From Dromiciops gliroides (taxonomy: Eukaryota > Chordata > Mammalia > Microbiotheria > Microbiotheriidae), in assembly GCF_019393635.1 (NCBI RefSeq), contig NC_057861.1:728552732-728616731 (forward strand): 64,000 nt of DNA. Direction: 5' to 3'. Of this stretch, positions 47,936 to 58,689 are shown piece after piece. Position 1 is the first letter of the stretch. Every line of letters starts with the position of its first letter. Both the position numbers and the translations under genes were made by a program. The notes under the pieces were generated by a model, which was given only the letters and a program-made list of their open reading frames with translations, had not been told where the DNA came from and did not search any database.

Positions 47936-48304
47936 AGTGCTAAAAAGGCTTAGTAGCCCCCCACCCTCAAAAACAAACAAACAAAAAGACCTTCAAGAGG
48001 GCTCTGTAGAATGATCTTCTGGGTGAGTATGAATAGAGATTCCACGTGACTTCCTTCTGCTGGGAGGAAAGGATATTTTTAAAGCAAAGTCCTCACCTGC
48101 CTAAATATAGAACCAACATCTCTTTTGGAATAGGGCTTCTTTTGGATAGAGGGAAAAGACAGGACGAGAAAGGTTGATGGTGTCTATTTCAGGGGAAAAT
48201 AATGCTATAAATAACAATTCCTAGTAGAGGGCGAGTTAAACCAGTACATCCTTCAGATCCTGAACATTCCTCCTGGTAAAGGCAGCTGAACTGGAGAGGC
48301 TAAG

Positions 48305-48480
48305 CAACGCAGGGGAATGAATTTGGGATTTGGAATAAAAGACCTCAATTCAAATCCAGCCTCCCTTACTTGCTACCTGTATGACCTTCGCCAAGTCCCG
48401 GTTTTCTCATCTGTAAAATGAGAGAGATGGATGAAACAAATAACCTCGAGGGTCCTTTCCAGCTCTAAATGTGCCAATTC
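48305..48480 (+). mobile_element. MIR
   Basis: Forward MIR: caattcaaatccagcctc, ctcatctgtaaaatgagagag, ggtcctttccagctc. Confidence 0.8.
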
Positions 48481-48653
48481 AGCTGGGCCATGTTTATGCA
48501 ACTGTTTCCAACTATAACAAATAGAGATTAGAATCCTATTTAACTTTGTAAACTTAACTTTTTAAGAGCACTTTGCAACTCTTTTCCAACCTATACATAG
48601 TGTCTCTAATCAGATGCTCCACTCATCCAAAATGATCAGGATGAATTGATTCC

Positions 48654-48719
48654 ATTCATATTACACAGTAAATGTTTACCTTGAAAATTCAAGGTAAACA
48701 TTTACTGTATAATAAGAAT
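48654..48719. repeat. 66-bp near-perfect palindrome
   Basis: Arms 48654-48685 and 48688-48719 pair at 30 of 32 positions around a 2-bp centre; the inner 21 bp (acagtaaatgtttaccttgaa and its complement) are perfect. A further partial arm copy attactgtgtaataagaac lies at 48745-48764, beyond an AT run. Confidence 0.9.
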
Positions 48720-48781
48720 ATTTATATATTATATATATATATATATTACTGTGTAATAAGAACATATACACACATATACAC

Positions 48782-49104
48782 AAGAACTTTAACTCAACAA
48801 ATTGAGGGTACTTGTGGTCTTTTTTTAAAGAGTAAATGAGGGGCAGCTAGGTGGTGCAGTGGATAAAGCACTGGCCCTGGATTCAGGAGGACCTGAGTCC
48901 AAATCCAGCCTCAGACACTTGCACTTACTAGCTGTGTGACCCTGGGCAAGTCATTTAACCCTCATTGCCCTGCAAAAAAAAAAAAAAGAAAAAGAGAGTA
49001 AATGAGTTGTAATCTATGAGCTTAAAAAATTGTCTAAGAAGTTTGTCTACTTCTTGCATTCAAATTCAGGCACCTTCGTTATCTGAATCATAACTGAGAA
49101 CCAC
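48782..49104 (+). repeat. Duplicated segment, copy B
   Basis: Partner of copy A, 3.5 kb away in the same orientation, with its own SINE at the matching site. It runs into a (CA)n/(TA)n tract at 49103. Confidence 0.85.
48841..48995 (+). mobile_element. WSINE1-type SINE in duplicated segment, copy B
   Basis: Forward copy of the GGATTC / CATTGCCCTGC subfamily with target duplication gagtaaatgag (48830-48840 and 48996-49006), at the position matching the SINE at 45363. Confidence 0.95.
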
Positions 49105-49264
49105 ACACACACACACAAATATATATATATACACACACACACATATATACACATATGTGTACGTATATGTGTGTATGTTTATGCATATATACACACACTA
49201 TATATGTACATGTGTGTACACACACGCATATATATACACACACAAACATATATATTATATACAC
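49103..49264. repeat. (CA)n/(TA)n complex microsatellite
   Basis: Alternating CACACA, TATATA and ATGTGTAC blocks over 160 bp. Confidence 0.93.
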
Positions 49265-49684
49265 ACCCATGACTCAGTGATGATTCGTTAAGGATTACAC
49301 AGTGCAGAGCTCTTTCAAAATCCAGATGTGGTACAGCTACTAGAGATAGTTCAGAAACTTAAGAGACTTGGAATCAAATCTGGCAAATACTGGTTGAGGG
49401 ACGTCTTGGGAAGTCATAGAACTTGTAGCCTCTTCTCTAAGACTCAGGTGCAGAAAATATGTCACTGGCCTGCATTGTGGAGTGGAAGGAAATTCCCTAT
49501 AATCAATGGAACCACAGGTTCAGTGACTTATCTTTGTCCAGGTGACCATCTCCTTTCTAAAAGCACCTGCAGATGTGAAATATTAAATACAAGTTTTGTA
49601 TGTGCTAGAAAATCTTGATTTGATAAACATACTCACATATGTTTCTATGGGTCTTTAGGGAAACTTCCATTTTAATAGGGAGGC

Positions 49685-49885
49685 AATAATAGTGCAATAG
49701 AAAGGACACCAACTCTGGATTCAGAAAACCTGGGTTCAAATCCCGGTTTGGGCTCTTACTAGTACCTTTGTGACTTTGGGTAGGTTATAGCCTCCTTGAG
49801 CATCAGTTTCCTCAACTATAAAATGGGAGAGTTAGACTAGAGGACCTCTAAGGTCCCCTCATTATCTACATCTGTGACCCTAGAA
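49685..49885 (+). mobile_element. MIR
   Basis: Forward MIR: ggttcaaatcccggtttggg, tcagtttcctcaactataaaatgg, ctaaggtcccctc. Confidence 0.85.
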
Positions 49886-49969
49886 CTATTTCATCCAGAC
49901 TATGCCTATGCGGCTGACATTTCTGTCTAGAGACTTGAAGTCTCATTATTGTCAGTGGAATTCAGCTAT

Positions 49970-50405
49970 ACTCCCCACAAATCAAGCAATCTCTTTCCCC
50001 ATTTTCCCAAATATAATGAAAACATGACTTTGTTACACCCAACATTCAATGCTTCTCAAATAAAATACCACAGTTTCCTACATGGTGTATTTTTATTGAT
50101 TGGTCCCCCGTGTGGAACTCTCTCCTTCCTCATCTCCAACCCCAGCCTTCCCTGACACCCCAGCTAAAATGTCACCTTCTCCAAGAAACTTTCCTGATTG
50201 CCCATAATTGTACTCTCTCTGCTTTGATTACCTCCAATTTATCCTCTGTGTGTCTTGCTTATACAGAGATGTTTTCATGTTGTATCCTTCATTATACTGT
50301 GGACTTTTTGAGAGAAGGGACAGTTTTTTGTCTTTGATTCCCCAGTGCTTTAACACAGTGCTTGGCACATAGTAGGCACTTTATACATGCTTGTTGACTT
50401 GATTT
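49970..50405 (+). mobile_element. L2 LINE 3' end
   Basis: Contains ctaaaatgtcaccttctccaagaaac, tgtggactttttgagagaaggg and cacagtgcttggcacatagtagg in order. Two overlapping short frames here are incidental. Confidence 0.85.
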
Positions 50406-51109
50406 TTAGGAGCTTGTCTCATATCACTCAGTTGTTTATGAAATCTCAAGCCTCAAAACTTTGATGAATCTGTGATCTCATCAATGTGGACAATTCTACA
50501 ATATGGCTCAATACAGATCCCAACTCATCTCTGCCTGCCTGCCCTGTCTGATTCTTTTCCGTGGTCTCCCATCTTGGTGCATGCATACACACAGAGTGAA
50601 GGCCAAGCTTTCCCTTTTAAACATGTAGCATTTAAGTTAAATCTGAAAATATGGAAAAAAAAAAGAAGTATTTAGAGATGATACCTTTGATCCAACATGT
50701 TTGCTAAAAATTAAAATGTACAATTATCCTTGTGGCAGATGTACTAATGTTAAAAACAAAAACAAAAACAAAACAGCACAACCTAGAATTTGGGGCATTG
50801 ATGTGGGGGTCAGAAAAATTGGATGGGAAGGTGTATGAAATCCAGAAGTTCTGATGGGACAGGAACAGACAGAGGCTTGCTTGAATGTACTTACAAAGTT
50901 TGCGTGAAGCTGATTCCCGATCTCTGTTGAGGAATTTTAAGAGGCTCCCATGACTCGTCCTTTTGAATTTTGATGCTTGGCTGTTGCCATCTCCGATTGA
51001 AGGACAGATGAATCGGCAAAAGAGCTATGTCAACACACATAGGTTGTGGTGCTTGGGGGAGTGATGAGAAGGAAGTACAGGTAGTACAGTGATATTATCA
51101 CTGATCTTA
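50406..51109. other. Intergenic, no feature seen
   Basis: Mixed unique sequence. Confidence 0.45.
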
Positions 51110-51295
51110 AACTGGAAGACAACTTAGTGAAGGGCATCAGACACACCCCATTCCCCCCATTCATTTTACAGGTGAGGTGGCTAAGGTCCAAGCAATCCAT
51201 ATAGCTTATCCAAGGTCACACAAGGTCATAAATGACAGACAGAATTCAAACTCAGGATCTGACTTTAAATCCGGGGTTCTTTTCTCTTTATCACA
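51110..51295 (-). mobile_element. MIR
   Basis: Reverse MIR: cattttacaggtgaggtggc, ccaaggtcacacaagg, attcaaactcagg. Confidence 0.75.
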
Positions 51296-52220
51296 TGACT
51301 ACTGTGACTTCATATATCTTGTGAAGGACAAATCTGTTGTGAAAATGACCTTTTTTCTTTCTGGAGGATGCCCTCATTTCAGGAACCAGTTTGGACCAAC
51401 CCTGGTAGGATCCTTCAATTTAAAATCACCCAGAGAGCTAGAAATCATCCATAGAGGGTTTCCTGCAGTAAAAGAACAATCATAGTCTCCCAAAGGAAGT
51501 TTCTCAATTTTTTTGATGAAGAATTCATGATCTGAAACTAAAATTTCTTTTTATAAATGAAATGATAAAATAACCTCAAAAAAGAATGGCTTTGCTGGAA
51601 TATATTATAATTTTATGGATAAAAAAAAATCCACAAGGTTTTAAAGAAAGGAGCTGACAGATTAGCAGAGTTAGAAGTTTAATGATACTTTTCTCCAGGG
51701 GTTTAATGGTATTTTTTTTTAAGGGCAGAAGTTTAAGGTATGACTAGGGAATAGAGACATGTTAAATCTGACACTTTCCAATTCAAATCTTAACAAAAAA
51801 ATTCTTAAGCGCTGAAATAAATGAATACCAGCCCAGAGCTGTTATTTTGATGAAATGTCTAATACCATAAATGGATTTTAAATACCAAAATTCCTTGTGT
51901 AAATACTCATGGAAGACAATAATTTTTCTTTAGGTAGAATTACATCCAACAAAAACAACATTTTAAACTAAACTACAAAAGCTAAAGCATATAATTAATA
52001 TTATTAGACCCAAAGACTTCTCCTGATGTAGAAAAAAAACAGATAATTACAACCTTTAAGATTATAAATCATGTAACTGAAAATGTTTTACATAAAAGGA
52101 AAGATGATTAGCACTTTTGCTGGTTTTCCCAAATATTTTACAATTTGTCACCCATTAAAATCAATGGAAAACATGAATATATAGTTTCCTTCAAGGCTTG
52201 GTACAAAAGAATCTCTTTGA
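51296..52220. other. Intergenic, AT-rich, SINE-free
   Basis: Unique AT-rich DNA, about 1-2 kb past the MITF 3' end; no gene seen. Confidence 0.45.
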
Positions 52221-52237
52221 CTAGGCCAGGGATTCTT

Positions 52238-52387
52238 TTTTTTTTTTTTCTTTTCGGGGCAATGAGGGTTAAGTGACTTGCCCAGGGTCACATAGTTAGT
52301 TGTGTCAAGTTTCTGAGGCTGGATTTGAACTCAGGTTCTCCTGAATCCAGGGCCGGTGCTTTATCCACTGTGCCACCCTGCTGCCCC
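52238..52387 (-). mobile_element. WSINE1-type SINE
   Basis: Reverse copy with a perfect 17-bp target duplication ctaggccagggattctt (52221-52237 and 52388-52404). Confidence 0.96.
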
Positions 52388-52544
52388 CTAGGCCAGGGAT
52401 TCTTGTAGGTTAACTTGTTTGTTAAAATAATTTGATAACTATATTTTGATATTATTGATTTTCTTGGTAATGCTATGTATTTTTTATGCATTTAAAAATC
52501 TGATTCTAAGAAGAGTCACTAGGCTTCATCAGATTGCCTGCCAA

Positions 52545-52780
52545 TGGGTGCCATGTCACATGACACTACATACCTTTCTTTCTCCATCTCCTTAGTTGCT
52601 AGTACCTCCCTCCATACTAACTTTGTATTTACTTATCTATATACATGCTATTTTCTCCCAATAGAAAGTAAGGTCCTTGAGGACAGAGGTGGTCAGTCTT
52701 GTCTTTGTACTCCCATCACCTAAAACAATACTTAGTGTGCAGAAGGAATTTAATAAATGCTCACTAAATTGAAGTGGATT
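52545..52780 (+). mobile_element. L2 LINE 3' end
   Basis: Contains aagtaaggtccttgaggacagagg and gaatttaataaatgctcac. Confidence 0.75.
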
Positions 52781-52784
52781 GCTT

Positions 52785-52970
52785 TTTGGATAAAAGAGTA
52801 CTAGATTTTGAGTCAATAGACCTAGGAGGGAGCCTTGATTTCAGTTATTTACTCCTTGTGTGACCCTGGACATGTCCCCATCCTGGGCCTCAGTTTCTTC
52901 ATCCGAAATATGAGGAGGTTAGAATAGATGGCCCCTGAGGTTCCTCCCAGTACTGAATATACAAGACTTC
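52785..52970 (+). mobile_element. MIR
   Basis: Forward MIR: tgtgaccctggacatg, gggcctcagtttcttcatc, gaggttcctcccag. Confidence 0.8.
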
Positions 52971-53250
52971 AAAGCGACACTTGAAAATAGAAACTAGAAC
53001 ACACACAGTGAAATCTGGCATGAACTCAACACCATTGGCCACCACTAAGTATGTGAAAAACCAAATGCTTTAATCAGTCTCTCAAGAACAGATCATTTGG
53101 ATACATTAATATTGACCCATAGTTGACAGTGCCATGGACCATACACAAAGCATTGCTGTGGTCAACAGCAGGTAAATAGATCCACATTACAGTACCAAGT
53201 GTTGGCAAGAGACAGTCATTTGTCACTTTTTCAAGAAAAAGGTTTCTCTT

Positions 53251-53256
53251 TTTAAT
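53251..53256 (-). terminator. Candidate distal poly(A) signal ATTAAA
   Basis: Minus-strand ATTAAA about 3.0 kb after the stop. The most distal miR-148 seed match (53284) would lie inside a transcript ending here. No cDNA evidence is available. Confidence 0.4.
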
Positions 53257-53283
53257 ATAAGATCATCAATATCACCTTTCCCC

Positions 53284-53290
53284 CAGTGCA
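53284..53290 (-). promoter_or_regulatory. Distal miR-148/152 7-mer seed match
   Basis: A second minus-strand TGCACTG. It counts as part of the transcript only if the distal ATTAAA signal is used. Confidence 0.35.
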
Positions 53291-53376
53291 CGTTTCTTCA
53301 AAAACATGAATAAGTGCATTCCTTTGTGTGTGACTGTCTCTTTTCGGCTTTCTCTTAATCGGTATTGGTTGCAAAG

Positions 53377-53390
53377 TTTATTGCTTTATT
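53377..53390 (-). terminator. Candidate paired AATAAA poly(A) signals
   Basis: Two AATAAA hexamers on the minus strand (53385-53390 and 53377-53382), 2.9 kb after the MITF stop. They flank a miR-137 8-mer. The following 60 bases are not clearly GU-rich, so use as a poly(A) site is uncertain. Confidence 0.4.
53378..53385 (-). promoter_or_regulatory. miR-137 8-mer seed match in MITF 3'UTR
   Basis: Minus strand reads AGCAATAA, a full 8-mer match to miR-137. Repression of MITF by miR-137 is established in human melanoma cells; activity here is inferred from the seed alone. Confidence 0.6.
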
Positions 53391-53452
53391 GTCTAAAAAA
53401 GAAACAGAAAGAACTACATAGTTACTATGCATTGTCGTGTTGGATACACGGT

Positions 53453-53460
53453 TTTGGCAA
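53453..53460 (-). promoter_or_regulatory. Second miR-182 8-mer seed match
   Basis: A second minus-strand TTGCCAAA, 213 nt downstream of the first along the transcript. Confidence 0.5.
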
Positions 53461-53665
53461 CATTAGAATGCTGGGTATTTCACATCCCTAACATAAGGGG
53501 GTGGGTGGCTGGGCAAGTCTGGCATTGTGGTCATTTCGGAGTAAGGGCCCCAGGACCACAATCAGCCATCCGCATAGGCTGCATCTTTATCTAGTGGATA
53601 CAATTCACTGTACCCAAACTCCCGACTCTCTGACCCACTGGTCACTGCAATGTTTCCACTCTCCA

Positions 53666-53673
53666 TTTGGCAA
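53666..53673 (-). promoter_or_regulatory. miR-182 8-mer seed match in MITF 3'UTR
   Basis: Minus strand reads TTGCCAAA, a full 8-mer match to miR-182, a reported repressor of MITF in melanoma. Confidence 0.5.
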
Positions 53674-53804
53674 AAAAGAAATAAATAAAACCACCCCCAG
53701 ACTACTGGCGCATCCTCCTGGGCTCCTCCTTCTCTTTCTCTTTCTATTCCGTGAACTAGTTTATCCCCGGTAGCAACCAAGGGCCAGTAAGAGCCAACAA
53801 CTAC

Positions 53805-53875
53805 CTCCAGCGCTTAGCGCAGTGCCTTACACATTGTAGGCACTTAATAAATGTTTCTTGACTGACTGACTGACT
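53805..53875 (+). mobile_element. L2 tail inside the MITF 3'UTR
   Basis: Antisense to MITF: cgcagtgccttacacattgtaggcacttaataaatg followed by four TGAC/TGAT units. Confidence 0.7.
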
Positions 53876-54071
53876 GATTGCCCAGAGGCTGCGGGAGGCA
53901 GGGTCATGGTATAGAATGCCATACTGTCTATAAATAAACGTTTCAAGCAAGTTGTTTAGTGCTGGTCAGATTACAAAGGCCAGTGTCCTCCATGCAGTCC
54001 CCTTCCCCCCACCCCAAGCCATACACTGGCTAAAATTTCTCCAAACTGGCTAAGGAAAAGAGGCAGGATGC

Positions 54072-54078
54072 CAGTGCA
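54072..54078 (-). promoter_or_regulatory. miR-148/152 7-mer seed match
   Basis: Minus strand reads TGCACTG (7mer-m8). miR-148 is a described regulator of mammalian MITF. Confidence 0.5.
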
Positions 54079-56011
54079 AACTTTGACCTTCATCCTTGCC
54101 AGTTTCTATCCCCCTCCCTCCCCATAGAAACAGGAAAAGAAGAGTGACAATGCTATGATTGTATCAATGAACACCTATGGTACACTTAGCAGTTCAAGCA
54201 CAAGTCGGTAATTGCATAACTACCTAAGTAAAAGAGCTGTACAGAGATGGGGGGGTTGAAAGAATGGGAAAGTTTTTCCCTACCCCCTCAAGTAATAAAG
54301 CTATAAAAATTGATAGCATCATCAATTATTCCAAGGATTTTCCTAGCCCAACGTGCATGGGAAATGTGCAACTGATTTTTTTTTTCCACACGAACTGTCC
54401 ACTCGTGTAACTGACATCCTCAATCCACATTCATCATCAATTCACATTTGACTTTTAAATACTTTTTTTTAAAAAGACCGTCCTGGAAAAAAAAAAGGGT
54501 TCCTGATGAAAGAAGTTGGCACTCTGTCACTAAAATATATTTAATATTCTTAAATGGCTGAAGGAAAATTGGAAGCTCTTAAAGTCTACATAGGCACCAT
54601 GCTACTCCCTCCTTTAAACTCTTAAAAATAACACCCCAAAACTTTCTCCTATGTCACACTTCAGTCAGTGCTAGTCCAAAGAAGACTACTCCTAGATTTA
54701 AGGCACTTCATTCTGAATGAGATAAACTTGTCTGCCTCTTAACAATCAAATTGGAGGCCGCAACTGGGAAAGTCCATTCATCAGCCTGGCTCATAACACC
54801 CTATATCATCTTTGTCAAACATCTAGGCTTGATATAATACAAATAATGCTACAGTTATTGCATAGGACTACACTTGAGTAGATAATGCACTGGAACTACC
54901 TTTACAACATTGTTGTATGTTAAAATTTTAACAACATTATCAAGTAACAGTAATTTGCCGATATAGTAATCTCTCTCTTAAAAAAAAAATGCCAGTGAGT
55001 TTGCTGAAACAAACCCCCCATTTCTATGACCGTAATGGGCATATTAACTCTATGGTTATCGGTTTGCAAGAATATTTCTATTTTTTGTATCACTAAAATA
55101 AATATGTAAGTTTATTTTGTCTATAAAGCCTTGTTTACCTAATCTATTTATACTACATCTTAAACGCATTTAAAAACATTTCCAAGTGAGACTATAATAT
55201 ACAAAATATTCTCAAATCTCTCTTTTAAACACAGGACCCTGCAAAAAAAATCTTCCATTCAAGTGTTTATAAAGAATGCAGAAAACCAGTGAGTTTTAAA
55301 AATGTTGAAAACTTGTCATTTTAGATGCATATCCTTATAAATGAATACAAATGTATTGAAAAGAACGATGAGAATAAAGAATCCATACAAATCAAATTAA
55401 CAGTACAACACATTTTTTTTTAAAAAATGAAAGTCCTAAAGCCAATTAGAAATGTGCCCAGTTTAGTTTTTATGCCTAAAAAGGAAAATTTTTAAAAAGA
55501 AAAAAAAACCTTTCAAGTGCTCCATGATATTCAACTTGGAAAGTACATTTCTTTTTCCACAATAAAATATTTTTCTTATGAAAAGCTGAACCACACTCAT
55601 TTGAGAAAACAAGATCATAAAAGCTTCGTGAAATCGTGAGTGAGATTAAAACAAGTTTTCTATTTTAGCGCTCTTGATCTCTCCCTTCTTCTTCTTGCGC
55701 CATGAAAACAACCATCAGTAACGTTTCCTAACCAACTGGCAAAATTGAAAAAGAAAAATGTTCTCTAAGAGTGTGGTAGTATCTCTTAAAATAGTCTGTG
55801 GTATAAAGACTAAACAATGCTGGAAGGATATTGTATTTTTTAAGGCAGCACTAATAAATCAATACATTTACAAAATGGCAAAGGGCTTTTTGGTTGCTTT
55901 ACATTCTTCCATTAAACTCGTGCATTTCATTTCCAAGTAAAGAAGCTGGCATGAAGTCTCAAACCAAGTTTCACCTGAATAAAAGTTGACCATGATTTTG
56001 ATTCAAAATTC

Positions 56012-56018
56012 TATTGCT
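56012..56018 (-). promoter_or_regulatory. miR-137 7-mer seed match in MITF 3'UTR
   Basis: Minus strand reads AGCAATA followed by G, a 7mer-m8 match about 260 nt after the stop codon. Confidence 0.5.
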
Positions 56019-56279
56019 CAGAATTCTAAAGTTCACGGTGAATCCAGTTCACAGATACTGTACGTGTCTTGTACAATACTTTGGAGGCATTGGTAATTTT
56101 AAAATAGAATATATGTCTTTTTCACAAAATTCTAGAAAATAAAATATAGACTGGGCTATTGATGAAGCATGAAAAATTTTTATATTAAAGGAAAATTCTC
56201 AAGAAAATCCCAAAAGGTAAAATCATTGAATCTACTGATCAGGAAGTGAAGCAGTTTATGAGAAGGCATCGCACGTCTG

Positions 56280-56681
56280 CTAACAGGCATGATCGGTATC
56301 TTCCATACTCATGCTGCTTCTCCGGCTACTTGCTTTGGAAGCTCCGGGAGAGACCGACGAGAGAAGAGGATCGGTCGTCCCGACAGGAGAGAGGGTATCG
56401 TCCATCAATATGTCTTCCAGTTTGGAGCCCATTTTTGTCGGGACGCTGTAGGCGGTTGTGGTTTCAGTCCCATTGCCCAGATTATTGCTGAAAGTGATGG
56501 TGCCGTCAGTGAGATCGAGGGTAGTTGTACAGGCAAGGTCGGGGTGATGCTGAAGGACATCCTGGCTGCAGTTTTCAAGGATTGGCTCTTGTTTGATGAC
56601 CCGGTTGACCAGATCTGGGGAGCAGAGCCCCGTAGATGGAATGAGGGAAAGACCATGAGCTCGAGCCTGCATCTCAAGTTC
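56280..56681 (-). CDS. MITF: MITF exon 9: C-terminal coding part and stop
   Basis: Last coding exon: 133 codons plus TAG (56280-56282). It starts [11 protein letters not shown] after a T-rich tract and ag (56682-56683), completing the zipper begun in exon 8. Next comes the segment with VIKQEPILE, whose IKQE core fits the SUMO consensus; in human MITF-M this lysine is K316 and the Glu two residues on is the site of the E318K melanoma-risk variant. Here that Glu is present. Further on are the [13 protein letters not shown] stretch, an acidic LEDILMDD motif, and a C-terminal serine cluster ([19 protein letters not shown]) matching the region phosphorylated by GSK3, AKT and RSK kinases in human MITF. 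The protein ends SMEDTDHAC, with conservative changes from the human end. The frame is intact with no indel. A 133-codon open frame on the other strand is an antisense shadow. Confidence 0.98.
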   Translation of the reverse strand, partial: ELEMQARAHGLSLIPSTGLCSPDLVNRVIKQEPILENCSQDVLQHHPDLACTTTLDLTDGTITFSNNLGNGTETTTAYSVPTKMGSKLEDILMDDTLSPVGTTDPLLSSVSPGASKASSRRSSMSMEDTDHAC

Positions 56682-57004
56682 CTAAAATAAGAATAAAAAT
56701 AAAGATGATGGTGATACTAATAATTCATTAGACCCAGAGAAAATATTAGCCCTTTCACTTAAAAAGTTTCCCATTGGTTGCCACGACCAAAAAATTCATA
56801 GGCAAGAGTGTGGCCCATGGGTGATGAAGCCTAGCCTGGCCCATAGAAAGAAGACTCATTCTCTCCATAATTGTATTCCTTCTGGTTTGGGATTCTGAAT
56901 ATCAAAACAATTCAGTAGGAAGTAAGATTTCTCTCCTTCACAATGCTAAGAAAACAGAAAAGTGTAATAATAACAGCAAGAGACAACATGGAGGAGAGGA
57001 GAGA

Positions 57005-57110
57005 GAGTTAGCCCCAGATTAGGAAGAACGAGGTTCAGGTACCATCTCTGACAAGCACCTGTGTGACCCTACATAAGTCACTTAAACCCTGAGTGTCCTG
57101 GGCCACTCTC
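57005..57110 (+). mobile_element. MIR fragment
   Basis: Forward MIR: gaggttcaggtaccatctctg, gtgtgaccctacataagtc. Confidence 0.65.
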
Positions 57111-57501
57111 CAAGACTATAAATTGTAGGTTAGGTGCCAGTCATTGGGAGGGGGAATTTCTTTAGCAGGAGTTTCCTATACCAATAAAAACCATTCTCCA
57201 GATCAGTGATAATGATAAATTACACATTGAATGCAGCTCAAGGGGCTACATCAAAGGTTAGAAGTGTTTTTAAAGGGGGACTAGCCTTTCACATTACAAC
57301 TAATATGCTAACCAGCATATGTTCCTGAACAGTTTATTCTTAGTCTCCTATGGGAAAAATCATTTAATGGCTATGTGCTGCCGGTTCCTTATCTGTAAAC
57401 TGGGACAATGATATCTGTAGTACTGAATTCACAGGGTTATTATGAAACTCAAATGTGATAGTGTATGTTAAGTACTTTATTCTCTTTAAAAACACTATCT
57501 A

Positions 57502-57649
57502 GGGGCAGCTAGGTGGCGAAGTGGATAAAGCACTGGCTCTGGATTCAGGAGTACCTGAGTTCAAATCCAGCCTCAGACACTTGACACTTACTAGCTGCGT
57601 GACCCTGGGCAAGTCACTTAACCCCCATTGCCCCTCGGGAAAAAAAAAT
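57502..57649 (+). mobile_element. WSINE1-type SINE in MITF intron 8
   Basis: Antisense to MITF, with target duplication aaaacactatcta (57489-57501 and 57650-57662). CATTGCCC subfamily. Confidence 0.95.
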
Positions 57650-57674
57650 AAAACACTATCTAAAGGGCATTTAT

Positions 57675-57790
57675 TATTATTACTGGAAGCAGCATGGCTA
57701 GGGGGAGATAATGCTGACCTTAGAATCAGGGGATCTGAACTTGAATTCCAGCTCTGCTACTTACTGTGTACAGAAGCAAAAGACTTATCT
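57675..57790 (+). mobile_element. MIR fragment
   Basis: Forward MIR head: gaagcagcatggctaggg, gaattccagctctgctacttac. Confidence 0.65.
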
Positions 57791-57944
57791 TCTATATGGT
57801 TTCTCTAGCTATATTAAAAATAGTATTTTTCTCAAAAAACCTTTCCAGACTTTTAGAAAATTCTTAGAATGGATGGAATAATTTCATTATGTAAAAGGAT
57901 TAAGAATGATAAACAGAAACTTAACAGAGTGAAGTCAGGAAGTG

Positions 57945-58156
57945 CAGTCAACTCTTCATGATCCCATATGGGGTTTTCTTGGCAATGATACTGGAGTAGT
58001 TTGCCATTTCCTTCTCCAGATCATTTTACAGATGAGGAAACTGAGGCAAACAGAGTTAAGTGACTTGCCCAGGGTCACACGGCCAGGAAGACCCTGAACT
58101 CAGGTCTTCCCGACTCTGGGCCAGGCACTCGATCCACTGCACCACCTAACTGCCCC
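57945..58156 (-). mobile_element. MAR1-type CORE-SINE in MITF intron 8
   Basis: In sense with MITF. Contains gttttcttggcaatgatactgg, cagatgaggaaactgaggc and the head accacctaactgcccc as read on the plus strand. Confidence 0.88.
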
Positions 58157-58689
58157 AGAAATAGCCTGGATATAGATTAATGCAGTTTACATCAGATTGG
58201 GGCCTAAACCACACAGAACTATATTAGTATTCATATACATTTTTCCTTTTAAGTTCCCATCAGCAACACAGAATGTAGCCTATTCATGCCTGCCCAGCTT
58301 GTGCTGTTTTTGCCCAAATTCTCCCCACAATTCACCACCAGGCCGTCCTCTCTTTTCCCTCACATCCCAAAGGTGAGAGTCCTTGATTCTGTAGGTTATT
58401 TCTTTTACTGGAATACAAGTATCAGACAGGAAGCATGAAATGAGGTGGTTACCCATGGTTCTGTCTATTCCTTTACAAAATCTAAGAAAAATTCATGTCT
58501 CTGCAGATGCAATTTCTCCAGTCCCAGGCCATTTAAGAAAATAGCCATTTCACTGATGCTAAGGTTACAAGCTCTTTCTCCTGTGAAAAAATGTCTACAA
58601 GCCTTGCTCAGTTAAAGCACAAATGAAAAGAAACCCTGAAGCACAATTTGAAAATGAATATTCACTTAAATCTGCACCTACATGTTAAT

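Larger units (their letters stand above)
53231..56279 (-). other. MITF: MITF 3' untranslated region (3' end approximate)
   Basis: About 3 kb directly after the MITF stop, continuous with exon 9. It is AT-rich and, apart from a short L2 tail at 53805-53875, free of the SINEs that occur every 1-3 kb elsewhere, as expected for a constrained UTR. Length fits the roughly 3 kb 3'UTR of mammalian MITF. It carries two seed matches each for miR-137, miR-182 and miR-148. The 3' end is inferred: ATTAAA at 53251-53256 would give cleavage near 53.23 kb, while two AATAAA hexamers at 53377-53390 would end it about 130 bp earlier. Confidence 0.75.

Noticed and set aside
47783..48014. Glu-rich or Ser-rich frames on opposite strands
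   Set aside because: Both are translations of one pyrimidine/purine microsatellite.
56289..56690. 133-codon plus-strand frame opposite MITF exon 9
   Set aside because: It is the antisense shadow of a conserved coding exon, with no domain or independent signals.
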